This document shows, piece after piece, positions 16,501-24,648 of a stretch of DNA of 64,000 nucleotides. Below the pieces are notes generated by a model. It made no database searches, was not told the DNA's origin, and worked only from the letters and a program-made list of their open reading frames with translations. The DNA lies in contig JBAOHO010000021.1 in the NCBI GenBank assembly GCA_037045355.1, positions 62,001 through 126,000 of the forward strand, given 5' to 3'. Numbering within the stretch: the stretch's first letter is position 1; each line of letters begins with the position of its first letter. The stretch is from Candidatus Nanopelagicales bacterium. GTDB taxonomy: Bacteria; Actinomycetota; Actinomycetes; S36-B12; GCA-2699445. Position numbers and translations under genes: made by a program.

Positions 16501-18903
16501 TTAGCGGGCCGGTTCGACGCACCGCTTCGCCGGCGCCCCCGAGACCGACCAGGAGCGGTTCCAGGTGCGCGGGTTGTACTTCTGGGCCTGCTTCTCGGTT
16601 GGTTGGGCAGTCACCCGCAGCGTCACCGTGACCTGGGGGATCGAGCAGTGCGGCGTGACCGTGACCCGGTGTGACCGACGCGCGATGGAAGCGGCGCAGA
16701 CCGAGGCAGCCTGAGGACGGCTTCCCATCATGCAGCTCACGTGGGCATGGACGCGGGCTTTGCCCTTGGCCTCCGCGCGGGAAATCAACCGGGTAGCAGT
16801 CCCCGCCGATAGGTCGGCGGAGGCCTTGCGGGCGCCGGTGACCGTCAGCGGCACGCCTGGCTTATGTCCCCGGTTCCTGGCGAACCGCATGCGGACCTTC
16901 GCCCTGGCCTGTCCGTTGTTTCCCGTGACCCTCACCTTGGCGACATGCTTGCCGGACACCTTGGGCTTGCCGGTGAGCACGCCGGTTCCGGGATCGATAC
17001 GCAGCCCCCTGGGCAGGTTCCGCGCCGTGTAGCGCAGAGAGCCGGTCAGGCCACTGGTCTGCGGCACCACGGGATCGATTCTCTGGTGCTGTTGGCCGCG
17101 CACCGTCGGGTACGCCAGGCGCTTGGGCAACGGCGATCCGGTGATCCTGGCCGAGAACGTGGTGGTCGCCGTCCCCTCGGCCCCCGTGACCGTTACCGTC
17201 ACCGAACTGCTGCCCGGGGTGGTCGGGGTTCCCGACACCACGCCGGTCCCGCTGTCCAGGGTCAGGCCGTCCGGGAGACCGGACCCCGTGAAGGCCAGGG
17301 ACCCAGTCAGCCCGGCGGTGTATGGCGTGAGCGGGACGAGCGGACTGCCCGCCACGCCCTGCGCGTTCGGGTAGGCCACGTACGGCACGACCGGGCCGGA
17401 CGTGATCTCGAGGGAGACCGTCGTGGTGGCCGTTCCCTGGACAGCCACCGCGGTCACCGTCGGTGTGAAGGTGCCCACCTGCGACGGCGTCCCGGAGATG
17501 ACTCCCGTCGCGCGGTTGACAGAGAGCCCAGCCGGCAACCCGACTGCTGTCACCGATACCGGGGGGCTCATCCCGGTGACCTGGGGGGTCAGTGGGGTCA
17601 TCGCCCGTCCGGCCTGAGCCTTCGCGCGGGGGTAGCCGATGGTCGGTGTCACCGATGACTTGACGACCGTGATGGTCAACTCGGTGCTGTAGTCGTCCTC
17701 GTTGGGGTCGGTCGCCGTGACGGTCACGCTGCTCTTACCCTCACGAGCCGGGACCCCGCTGATCTCGCCGGAATCCGGGTCGATGGCCAGGCCCGCCGGC
17801 AGACCGGACGCCGCGAATGTCGGGTCGAGGATGCCGCGGGAGATCGGGTTCAGCGGCTGCAACGGGACGCCCACGGCCCCGAGTCCGTCCGGGTAGGCCA
17901 GGTAGGGGTCCAGCCCGGTGGTCTTGAACTGCTTCTTGTCCCAACTGGTGCCCCAGGTGAAGTCGTCGGGGTTCACATACTGCGCCAACACCTGATTGGC
18001 GCCGGGGCTGACGTCGCTCGTCGTGAACTGCGCCCGGCCGTTGACCAGGGGTACACTCGCGGCCCCTCCCTTGATCGTCCAGAAGAAGTTCACGTCGCCC
18101 TCGATGTCGTCGGGGATCTCGCCGGTCTTGGCGCTGACCACCTTGACGTCGAAGGTGAAGTCATCTCCCCACGTCGCCGACTGGGGAGACACGGTGAGGA
18201 CGGTCCTGGTGAGACCCTTCACGATGTCGAACACCAAAGGTTCCTCGGCTGCGTATTCCCGGTAGTTGGCGTCCCCGCTGTAGTAGTAGAGGATCCCGTA
18301 GGACCGGGGTTCCAGCGGGATGGGTGGGTCGTTGAAATCCATCTCGGCGAACCCCTCGGCGTTCAGCGGCAAGTTGAACTCCCACAGGTCCTCCGATCCA
18401 CGGAGGGGTCGGATCTTCACGTTGACCGTCCCCGTGGGTGTCGGGTCGCCTTCCCGGGGCTGGGCCTGGACCACCTGGAATGCGAGGTGGACCGGGTCGT
18501 CGGGCGTGTACACGATTTCCGGTGGGGTGGCCCGGATTCCGGCTCCGAGCCGGTTGACTGTGGTGGTGCGCACGACCGGTTCGGCGGGGTCGAACTGGGC
18601 ATTGCCGGGCTGTCTCGCCGTCACCTGGCAAGTGCCGGCCTTGACGGCCGTCAGGTAGGGGGCCTGCCAAGTGCAGACGTCGGGGGTGTCCACGGTCACG
18701 GTCACGGGCAGCCCGGACGACGCGGTCGGCTCGACAACCTGGTAGTCGTTGATCTCGAAGTCGAACAGGTCCTCGAATGAGATCTGCTGGGGAGTCCCGG
18801 CCCGCGCTCCGGGCGGCACCCCGAACAACGTCAGTGCGATCACGACGAGTCCGGTTACCAAGCCGGCCCAATGTGAGTGGCCCGATCGAACTGGCTGAGA
18901 CAC
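16501..18903 (-). CDS. Secreted Ig-repeat protein, 800 residues, with four-Cys C-terminal module
   Basis: Exported protein starting GTG 18903 behind AAGGAGG. Residues ~13-35 are a signal peptide (LVTGLVVIALTLFGV, cleaved near ARAG). Residues ~36-110 form an Ig-like domain with VKAGTCQVTARQPGNAQF; ~115-330 contain two further Ig-like domains; ~335-680 hold four putative-Ig repeats marked LPAGLAIDPDSGEISGVP, LPAGLSVNRATGVISGTP, LPDGLTLDSGTGVVSGTP and LPRGLRIDPGTGVLTGKP. Residues 698-800 are the module with four cysteines and TWNRSWSV. The design suggests a stalk-like surface adhesin; the ligand is unknown. Confidence 0.8.
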   Translation of the reverse strand: MSQPVRSGHSHWAGLVTGLVVIALTLFGVPPGARAGTPQQISFEDLFDFEINDYQVVEPTASSGLPVTVTVDTPDVCTWQAPYLTAVKAGTCQVTARQPGNAQFDPAEPVVRTTTVNRLGAGIRATPPEIVYTPDDPVHLAFQVVQAQPREGDPTPTGTVNVKIRPLRGSEDLWEFNLPLNAEGFAEMDFNDPPIPLEPRSYGILYYYSGDANYREYAAEEPLVFDIVKGLTRTVLTVSPQSATWGDDFTFDVKVVSAKTGEIPDDIEGDVNFFWTIKGGAASVPLVNGRAQFTTSDVSPGANQVLAQYVNPDDFTWGTSWDKKQFKTTGLDPYLAYPDGLGAVGVPLQPLNPISRGILDPTFAASGLPAGLAIDPDSGEISGVPAREGKSSVTVTATDPNEDDYSTELTITVVKSSVTPTIGYPRAKAQAGRAMTPLTPQVTGMSPPVSVTAVGLPAGLSVNRATGVISGTPSQVGTFTPTVTAVAVQGTATTTVSLEITSGPVVPYVAYPNAQGVAGSPLVPLTPYTAGLTGSLAFTGSGLPDGLTLDSGTGVVSGTPTTPGSSSVTVTVTGAEGTATTTFSARITGSPLPKRLAYPTVRGQQHQRIDPVVPQTSGLTGSLRYTARNLPRGLRIDPGTGVLTGKPKVSGKHVAKVRVTGNNGQARAKVRMRFARNRGHKPGVPLTVTGARKASADLSAGTATRLISRAEAKGKARVHAHVSCMMGSRPQAASVCAASIARRSHRVTVTPHCSIPQVTVTLRVTAQPTEKQAQKYNPRTWNRSWSVSGAPAKRCVEPAR

Positions 18904-19443
18904 GATGCGCCTCCTTCCCCCCTATAGATCAGTCTAGGCTGGCACGATCCCTGGATTGAACTTCGGGAGATCGGCGCGGATTGTGAGACTGGCGCTTCGA
19001 CGTTGGGCCCACCCACTGGCGAAGGACGGAGAGACCTGGCCTCAGGACGCGTGGGTCATTTCAGGCCGATATCGATACGACGGACCGATGTGCAGCACGG
19101 GGCTCTGCTGATCTATCAGGGCCACCACGGCCATTCCGCATCCTCTCAAGGTATCCGAGCTTCCCTTACCAAGCCGTGCCCCGACCGTTGGGTGCGGACT
19201 CCATGGCGGAAGCGCCGCCCCGTCTCACCTTGTGTGTCGTGACGGGCGCCAGCAGTTGAGCAGCGCGCAGAAAGGCGTTTGACTACACGACAAATGGTCG
19301 GCCCTGTCACCAGTAGCGGAGGGGGGCGGTCTAGGGCCTTGATCTGGCGATCAACTCGCCGCCCACATCACCCACCCGTGGCGGTGAGTGATGATGCCCC
19401 GGTCTCTCGCGATCCTGCATCCAGCGCACGGCCGTGCGCCGTG
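18904..19443. other. 540-bp spacer with no recognisable gene
   Basis: Region between the Ig-repeat protein gene and the nested insertion sequences. Short frames on both strands show no recognisable protein. It probably contains the promoter of the minus-strand secreted-protein genes, but no clear -35/-10 pair stands out. Confidence 0.5.
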
Positions 19444-19515
19444 GTGCATCAAGTCAAGGTGCCCGCGAAACCTGGTCCGTGCATCAGATAGGAATGCCCG
19501 CGAAGCAGGCTCCGG

Positions 19516-19849
19516 TCAGGAGGCTTTGACGCGGATGCCTTTGCGGACGTCGGGCAGGGCGCTGGGGATCGAAGCGAGGTAGAGCTGCTCGGTTTTGTCC
19601 TTGGCCAGTTTGAGCAGGACGGTTTGGAGGTCGGCGATTTCGCGGGCGAGTTTGGCGGGGTTCAGCGAGTCCCGGTGGGCGAGCAGATCGGCGGTTTGGG
19701 CTGGTGCCAGCACCCCAGCGGCCAGCAGCCGGTCCAGTGGCGTGGTGGGGGCGTCGTAGTGGCGGCGGCGCTGCCCGTTGCGGTTCTCGCCCCAGCCGAC
19801 CGGTTTCTTGGTGGGGGTCAGGTAGTTGAACCGGTCGTTGTACCTGTTC
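19516..19849 (-). pseudogene. 3' part of interrupted integrase-type transposase
   Basis: C-terminal ~110 residues of the outer transposase: YNDRFNYLTPTKKPVGWGEN, then LDRLLAAGVL and a helical LAREIADLQTVLLKLAKD. The NDRxNxxTPTKKPxGW stretch directly follows LNRLWRLV of the 5' part in intact relatives. It is separated from the 5' part by the IS3-type element. The reading frame on both sides of the junction differs, so a further small change occurred there. Confidence 0.75.
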
Positions 19850-19929
19850 CGCGTCTGACTTCGTGACACTTTTCTGGTGTTTTCCTAACCAACATTTCGG
19901 TGCCGTCGACTGTGGAGTTGGAGGATGTC

Positions 19930-20280
19930 ATGGTGTCGATGTCACAGGGGTCCGAGCAGGGCCGGGGTAAGCGGAGGCGTCGGATTTTGTCGCCGTCGGA
20001 GAAGTACGAGATCTGGGTGCAGCTGCTGCGCGGGGAGGCCTCGATGGCTGAGGCTGCCGCGGCTCATCAGGTGGACCGTTCGGTGATCGCGAAGTTGCGT
20101 CAAGTGGCCCGTGAGGGGGCCTTGTCGGCGTTGGCCGCGTCGCGGCCCGGGACCCCACGTGATCGGGCGCGGGATCTGGAGTTGGAGGCGGTGCGCGCGG
20201 AGAACGCGCGGATGGCTGAGGCCATCAAGGAGATGGCGATCAAGTTGACGCTGGCCGAGGGAAAAGACAGCTGGGGTTAA
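19930..20280 (+). CDS. IS3-family transposase OrfA
   Basis: DNA-binding helix-turn-helix subunit of 116 residues. ATG 19930 follows GGAGG by ~7 bp. The HTH lies in residues ~15-60 (LSPSEKYEIWVQLLRGEASM then AEAAAAHQVDRSVIAKLRQV), and a leucine-zipper-like helix follows (ELEAVRAENARMAEAIKEM). It overlaps or abuts orfB, which lies in the -1 frame. Confidence 0.85.
   Translation: MVSMSQGSEQGRGKRRRRILSPSEKYEIWVQLLRGEASMAEAAAAHQVDRSVIAKLRQVAREGALSALAASRPGTPRDRARDLELEAVRAENARMAEAIKEMAIKLTLAEGKDSWG
20262..20266 (+). other. A-AAA-G slippery site for -1 frameshifting
   Basis: In orfA the codons GGA-AAA-GAC form the A_AAA_G motif used by many IS3 elements. Slipping back one base enters the frame reading KRQLGLSGPIPARVSEATKA and continues without a stop into orfB, producing an OrfAB fusion. 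The downstream stimulatory structure was not modelled. Confidence 0.6.
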
Positions 20281-20324
20281 GTGGCCCGATCCCAGCACGG
20301 GTATCTGAGGCCACGAAAGCGGCG

Positions 20325-21353
20325 TTGTTGGGCCTGGTCGCTGATGCCCAGCGGCAGGGCTGGACCGCGGCGGCGGCGTGCACCTATCTGGACCTGCCGA
20401 CCCGGCGTTACCAGCGGTGGCGCACCCGAGCGGTCGCCGGTTCGCTGGCGGACCGCCGCCCCGGCGGGCACCCGGTGCATGGGCTGCTGGCCGACGAACA
20501 CGCCGCGATCGTGGCGGTGTTCGACCAGTGGGCCGACATCGACCGCTCGCACCGCAAACTGGCTCACCGCGGCTCATATACCGGCCAGTTCTGGGCGTCA
20601 CCATCGACGGTTCGCCGCGTTCTGGCCTTATCCGGCAAGCGTTTCCGCCCCCAGCGCGGCGGCGGCGCCGGCGCGAAGCGGCCGGTACCGAACTGGGTGT
20701 CGTGGCAGCCAAACAGAATCTGGATTTACGACACGACGCACTTCACCCGCGCGCAAATGGCGTGTGTGGCTGTGCTCGACGTCGTGTCCAGGAAGTGGAT
20801 CGCCACCGTGGTCTCCGCCGAAGAAACCTCAGTGCAGGTCAAGCTGTGTTTCGAACGAGCCATGGCCGCTGAAGGCTTGGACCTCGTCCTCGATCAACGC
20901 GCTGCTGAGCGCGCCGCCGGGGTGCACGGGCCCTACCTGCCGATCCTGCTGGCCATGAGCGATAACGGCCCCCAGATGACATCGAGCGACACCGCGCAGT
21001 TCATGGCCGTCAGCGCGATCGCCCAGCATTTCGGGCGACCCGGCACCCCCACCGACCAGGCCTGGGTGGAGTCCCACTTCGGCCACGTCAAAGGTGAACA
21101 CCCCCACCTAGCCGTGATCCGAGACCCCGCCACCTTGCGCGCTGAACTCGACGTCGTGCGCACCCACCACAACACCGTGCGCCTGCACGAAGCGATCGGC
21201 TACGTCACCCCCGACGACGAACACGAAGGCCGAGGAGAAACCATCCGCCAAGCCCGCCGCGACGGGATGAGACAAGCCCGACTGCGCCGGATTGCATCGC
21301 GCCAAAACGACCGCCAGAATCAAGCTGCCAAGGGGCGCCGCGATGGTGGTTAG
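20325..21353 (+). CDS. IS3-family transposase OrfB (DDE)
   Basis: Catalytic subunit with an HTH_21-like N-terminus (residues ~40-110) and an rve integrase core. The DDE residues are visible in RIWIYDTTHFTRA, LAMSDNGPQMTSS and AWVESHFGHVKGEH. The first in-frame initiator is TTG 20325, but the frame is open back to orfA, so the natural product is probably the OrfAB fusion. No internal break is seen. Confidence 0.85.
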   Translation: MLGLVADAQRQGWTAAAACTYLDLPTRRYQRWRTRAVAGSLADRRPGGHPVHGLLADEHAAIVAVFDQWADIDRSHRKLAHRGSYTGQFWASPSTVRRVLALSGKRFRPQRGGGAGAKRPVPNWVSWQPNRIWIYDTTHFTRAQMACVAVLDVVSRKWIATVVSAEETSVQVKLCFERAMAAEGLDLVLDQRAAERAAGVHGPYLPILLAMSDNGPQMTSSDTAQFMAVSAIAQHFGRPGTPTDQAWVESHFGHVKGEHPHLAVIRDPATLRAELDVVRTHHNTVRLHEAIGYVTPDDEHEGRGETIRQARRDGMRQARLRRIASRQNDRQNQAAKGRRDGG

Positions 21354-21373
21354 ACAACCAGCAGAAAGCGACA

Positions 21374-22348
21374 TTAAGTCAGACACGCCTCAACCAGGCG
21401 CCACAGCCGGTTTAGGGCCTTGCGTTCGGCGTCGGTGTCGTAGCGGTAGTAGAACCCGTACTTGCGCACCAGGTGGTTGTTCTTGGACTCGATGGTGGCC
21501 TGGTCGTTCTTCTTGTAGGGCCGCGACCGGGTGAAGAAGATCTCCCGATCCGCCGCCCAGCTGATCACGGCCTTGTTCAAGAACTCGCTGCCATTATCGA
21601 AGTCCAGGCCGGTGATCAGGAACGGCACCTCGTCCGCGGCGGCGTTCAGCGCGGACACGATGTGGCCGTGGGCGTTGTTGCGCACGGTGCGGGTGAACAC
21701 CCACCCGGTGTGCACACAGGTCAGGTTCACGGTGCGCGCGAACTCGCCTTTCAGTGTCGGCCCGCAGTGCGCGACAGTGTCGCCTTCGAAGAACCCCGGC
21801 TCGGCCTCGACCTCGTCGCCGGCCTTGCGGACCTTGATCGACGACCGCAGCAACGGTGACGGCTTCGTGGTGGCCACGCCGCGGATCTGGTCGGATGCTT
21901 TCACCGGCGCGAGGTAGCGGTCGATCGATGCACTGCTCATCGCCAGCAACTCCTCGCGCACCGCGGCGCTGTACCGGTCGGTATCGACGACGAGTTCTCC
22001 GTGGCGTTCCAGCAGGTCCAGTTGGATGCGCATCGACGCGGCCAGGTAGCGCCCGCACTGCCCGCCGGACGCTGCCCATACCCGCTGCAGCACCCGGATC
22101 GCGTCGTAGGAGTACTTCGGTGACCTCACCTTGCGCGGCCGGGCCGCGACCTGGCGCCCCGCACCGGGCTTGGTCTTGGCGGCCGCCACCAACCGGCGTC
22201 GGGCGTTGTCCCGCGACCACCCCGTCACCTGCACCACTTGATCGAGAACCCGGCCCTTATCGGCCTTGCCGGCCTTCACGTACGCCTTGGCGTACCGCGT
22301 CGTGATCTCTGCGCGCGAGGACATCGAAAGCTCACTTCCCATGCCCAT
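21374..22348 (-). pseudogene. 5' part of interrupted integrase-type transposase
   Basis: N-terminal ~320 residues of the outer element's transposase. An N-terminal HTH region (RAEITTRYAKAYVKAGKADK then VVQVTGWSRDNARRRL) precedes an integrase core with the catalytic acids in FFEGDTVAHCG, GLDFDNGSEFLN and DQATIESKNNHLVRKYG. The frame stops at the IS3-type insertion just after LNRLWRLV. The start may be ATG 22348 or the later in-frame ATG at 22324. Confidence 0.8.
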
Positions 22349-22481
22349 CCAGGGTCACCGTTTCGCGGGCATTCCCATCTGATGCACCGACGGCGTTTCG
22401 CGGGCAGTTCTCGTGATGCTCGTCGTGCGCTTGCGTGCGCGGTACTTCTCACCGAGGATCGGCGGGAACCGGTCTGGCACC

Positions 22482-22594
22482 CACCTGACGATCCACGCCA
22501 CGATCACCGCGAAGAAGCCCGGCGCGACCCGGACCCGCACCTGGCGCCCCCGGAGCGCCCCCGCGTCGCATCGCGCATCGCGGGAACCGGCTGA
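22482..22594 (+). pseudogene. Broken 3' end of a secreted-protein four-Cys module
   Basis: Plus-strand fragment nearly identical in DNA to the 3' end of the propeller gene at 14.10-14.21 kb. It reads HLTIHATITAKKPGATRTRT then, after one frame break, RVASRIAGTG and stop; the intact copy has LTIHATITAKKPGAI and RVVCRITGTG. The final cysteine is lost. The similarity continues ~30 bp past the stop. It lies between the outer IS and the IS481-like element. Confidence 0.75.
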
Positions 22595-22622
22595 ACCACG
22601 ACGACGCACGGCACCCTAGCCC

Positions 22623-23783
22623 TTAGGGATTACGGGTTGGGGTGACACTTGGGGCTTGCGCCTCCGTGGAGGTGTGGGCCACGAGTGGGAGTCTCTGGAT
22701 TGTTCAACGATCTAGAGATGGAGCCCGCTCGTGACCCACGAAGACATTGTGTATGACCGTCGTGTCCGTTTGATTCAGTACGCCGCCGCGTGCGGCAACG
22801 TGTCGCATGCCTGCCGGGTGTTTGGGGTGTCGCGCAAGACGTACTACCAGTGGATCAACACCGCCAGCCGGTACGGCACGTCGGGGTTGCTGCCCAAGGA
22901 CCGCCGCAGGCCACATCAGCCCAATGCGATGAGCCCCGAGGAGGTGTCGACCATCCTCGCCGAAGCCATCGCGCGGCCCACGCTGGGTCCGAAGAGCCTG
23001 CTGCGCCACCTCGCGGCCCGTGGCGTGCACCGCTCCGCGTCCGGGGTGGCCAAGGTGCTGCGCCGCCACCGGCTGGGCACCGCGAAACAGCGGGTCGCGG
23101 CGTTGGCGTCACTGACCGCCGCCGAGGCCGGGCAGGTCACCGACGCCGCCGCCGAAGGCCCGTTCGGGTTTTGCCTATACGCCACCAAGCCCGGGCAGGT
23201 GGTGTCGCTGGACACGTTCTACGTCGGCCGGCTCAAAGGTGTCGGAGCGGTGTGGCAGCTGACCGCGGTCGATGTGGCCACCCGCCACGCCGTCGTGCAG
23301 ATCATCGTCGGAGACAAGACCGCCGCCGTCGCTGCGGCGTTTCTGACCGACCTGAAACGGGCGCTGCGCCGCGTGGGAGTCACCATGACCGGCGTGCTGA
23401 CGGACAACGGCCCCGAGTTCGTCGGACGAGCGTTCCAAGACCGCGCCGCGGCCATGGGCTTGACGCACCACCGCATCCCGCCGCGGTCTCCGAATCACAA
23501 CTCCGTGTGTGAACGCTTCCACGGCACCGTGCTGCGCGAGTTCTACCGGCCCCACTTCCACCGCGGCCGCGTCGACGACACCGCACTGCTCGACAAGTCC
23601 CTGCAGACCTGGATCCACGACTACAACAACCACCGCCCCAACCACGGGGACTACATGCGCGGACGAACCCCACGCCAAGTCCGCCTGGACCTGACCCGCC
23701 GACTACGCAAGACTGCCGCCTGACAGCGAAACCATCGCCGTCCCAGAGACACCCAACTGTCACCCCGACCCGTGCGCCGGAAG
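22623..23783 (+). mobile_element. IS481-like insertion sequence
   Basis: About 1.16 kb with one transposase gene. A 22-bp inverted repeat, ACGGGTTGGGGTGACACTTG (22632 onward) and its near-match on the minus strand ending at 23752-23773, differs at two positions. The 9-bp direct repeat CCCTAGCCC occurs at 22614-22622 and 23784-23792 and is probably the target duplication, though the exact borders are uncertain by a few bases. Confidence 0.75.
22731..23723 (+). CDS. IS481-like transposase
   Basis: A 330-residue DDE transposase. Residues ~8-60 form an HTH (IQYAAACGNVSHACRVFGVS then RKTYYQWI). The integrase core carries the catalytic acids in VVSLDTFYVG, VLTDNGPEFVG and NSVCERFHGTVLREFY. The tail has the family YNNHRPN motif. 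GTG 22731 is the first start in frame. The gene is intact, so the element may be active. Confidence 0.9.
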   Translation: MTHEDIVYDRRVRLIQYAAACGNVSHACRVFGVSRKTYYQWINTASRYGTSGLLPKDRRRPHQPNAMSPEEVSTILAEAIARPTLGPKSLLRHLAARGVHRSASGVAKVLRRHRLGTAKQRVAALASLTAAEAGQVTDAAAEGPFGFCLYATKPGQVVSLDTFYVGRLKGVGAVWQLTAVDVATRHAVVQIIVGDKTAAVAAAFLTDLKRALRRVGVTMTGVLTDNGPEFVGRAFQDRAAAMGLTHHRIPPRSPNHNSVCERFHGTVLREFYRPHFHRGRVDDTALLDKSLQTWIHDYNNHRPNHGDYMRGRTPRQVRLDLTRRLRKTAA

Positions 23784-23917
23784 CCCTAGCCCTGGTGGTA
23801 GTGCCGCGCATGTTTCCCACGGTCATCGAGTCCTCAGCGAGCGGGGCCAACTCTCATGGGGTCTCCCAGTCACCAACGATGGACGTCCGAGGATAGTGCC
23901 ACCCCGCACCCAGAGGA

Positions 23918-24544
23918 CTACACCTCAGGCAGCGCATACCCGGTGTTGGCGTGACAGTCATATCCATGCGGGTTCTTATGCAGGTACTGCTGATGCTCGG
24001 CCTCGGCGTAGTAGAAGTCGCGACCCGCGGCCGGGGCGAGTTCCGTCGTGATCGGATCAAGACCATTACCCGTCAGGATCGCCTGGTATTGCTGCGCGGT
24101 CGCGCGGGCGAGTTCCTCTTGGGCGGGAGTTGTCCAATACAGCGCTGATCGATACTGCGTGCCGACGTCGTTCCCCTGGCGATAACCCTGGGTGGGATCG
24201 TGGTTCTCCCAGAACACCTTCAGGATGTCGAAGAACGGAACCTGCTTGGGGTCGTAGACCACGAGAACCGACTCGGCGTGACCGGTTCGACCGGTGCAAA
24301 CCTCGGAGTAGGTCGGGTTGGGGGTGTAGCCGCCCTGGTACCCGACTGCTGTCGTGTACACGCCGGGCAGTCGCCACAGGCGCCGCTCAGCGCCCCAGAA
24401 ACAACCCATGCCCACGTAGACCTTCTCGAGATCAGCGGGGAAGCCGTTGGGACATTCCAGCGGGGTCCCGAGCACTGCATGGGTCGCCGGTATGTCGAAC
24501 GGACGCTGGGCGCGCCCGGGAAGGGATTGTTCCGGTGTGATCAT
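23918..24544 (-). CDS. msrA: Peptide methionine (S)-S-oxide reductase
   Basis: Reduces methionine-S-sulfoxide in proteins and as free amino acid. The catalytic GCFWGAERRLW motif, the GYQGGYTPNPTYSEVCTGRT stretch, FWENHDPTQGYRQGNDVGTQ and a C-terminal CHANTGYALPEV with the resolving cysteine are all present. ATG 24544 gives 208 residues; a longer in-frame start at 24592 has no better ribosome site. The gene lies alone between the IS481-like element and the MFS exporter. Confidence 0.95.
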   Translation of the reverse strand: MITPEQSLPGRAQRPFDIPATHAVLGTPLECPNGFPADLEKVYVGMGCFWGAERRLWRLPGVYTTAVGYQGGYTPNPTYSEVCTGRTGHAESVLVVYDPKQVPFFDILKVFWENHDPTQGYRQGNDVGTQYRSALYWTTPAQEELARATAQQYQAILTGNGLDPITTELAPAAGRDFYYAEAEHQQYLHKNPHGYDCHANTGYALPEV

Positions 24545-24648
24545 CGAGGGGGACAGGCGCTGGCTGAAGAGGTGCACTGCGCAATTGTCCACCCGAGTGG
24601 GATTTTGCGCATCTGGTCGAGGCCCCGGAGAGTTGAGCGGCGCCGTGC

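Larger units (their letters stand above)
19853..21385 (+). mobile_element. IS3-family insertion sequence nested in another IS
   Basis: About 1533 bp. The imperfect terminal inverted repeats run ~40 bp: left TCTGACTTCGTGACACTTTT..., right (minus strand) TCTGACTTAATGTCGCTTTC..., both continuing to CTAACC. The element is flanked by the 3-bp direct repeat CGC (19850-19852 and 21386-21388), the size typical of IS3. It carries orfA and orfB joined by a possible -1 frameshift and appears intact. Confidence 0.85.
19444..22421 (-). mobile_element. Integrase-type insertion sequence, split by a nested IS3-type element
   Basis: Outer element, about 1.44 kb without its insert. The ends are inverted and each contains two copies of a ~35-bp motif: left GTGCATCA...TGCCCGCGAAAC then GTGCATCAGAT.GGAATGCCCGCGAA; right, read on the minus strand, GCATCA...CTGCCCGCGAAAC then GTGCATCAGATGGGAATGCC. 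The outermost match places the borders near 19444 and 22421. No convincing target duplication is seen. It encodes one DDE/integrase-type transposase, now in two pieces. Immediately to the right lies a broken copy of the secreted-protein module. Confidence 0.8.

Noticed and set aside
18904..19443. Short open frames between the Ig-repeat gene and the IS elements
   Set aside because: None has a ribosome site, a homologue I recognise, or plausible composition.
19430..22430. Target-site duplication of the outer insertion sequence
   Set aside because: Flanks outside both inverted ends share only loosely similar bases (GCCGTG and GTCGTG); not convincing.
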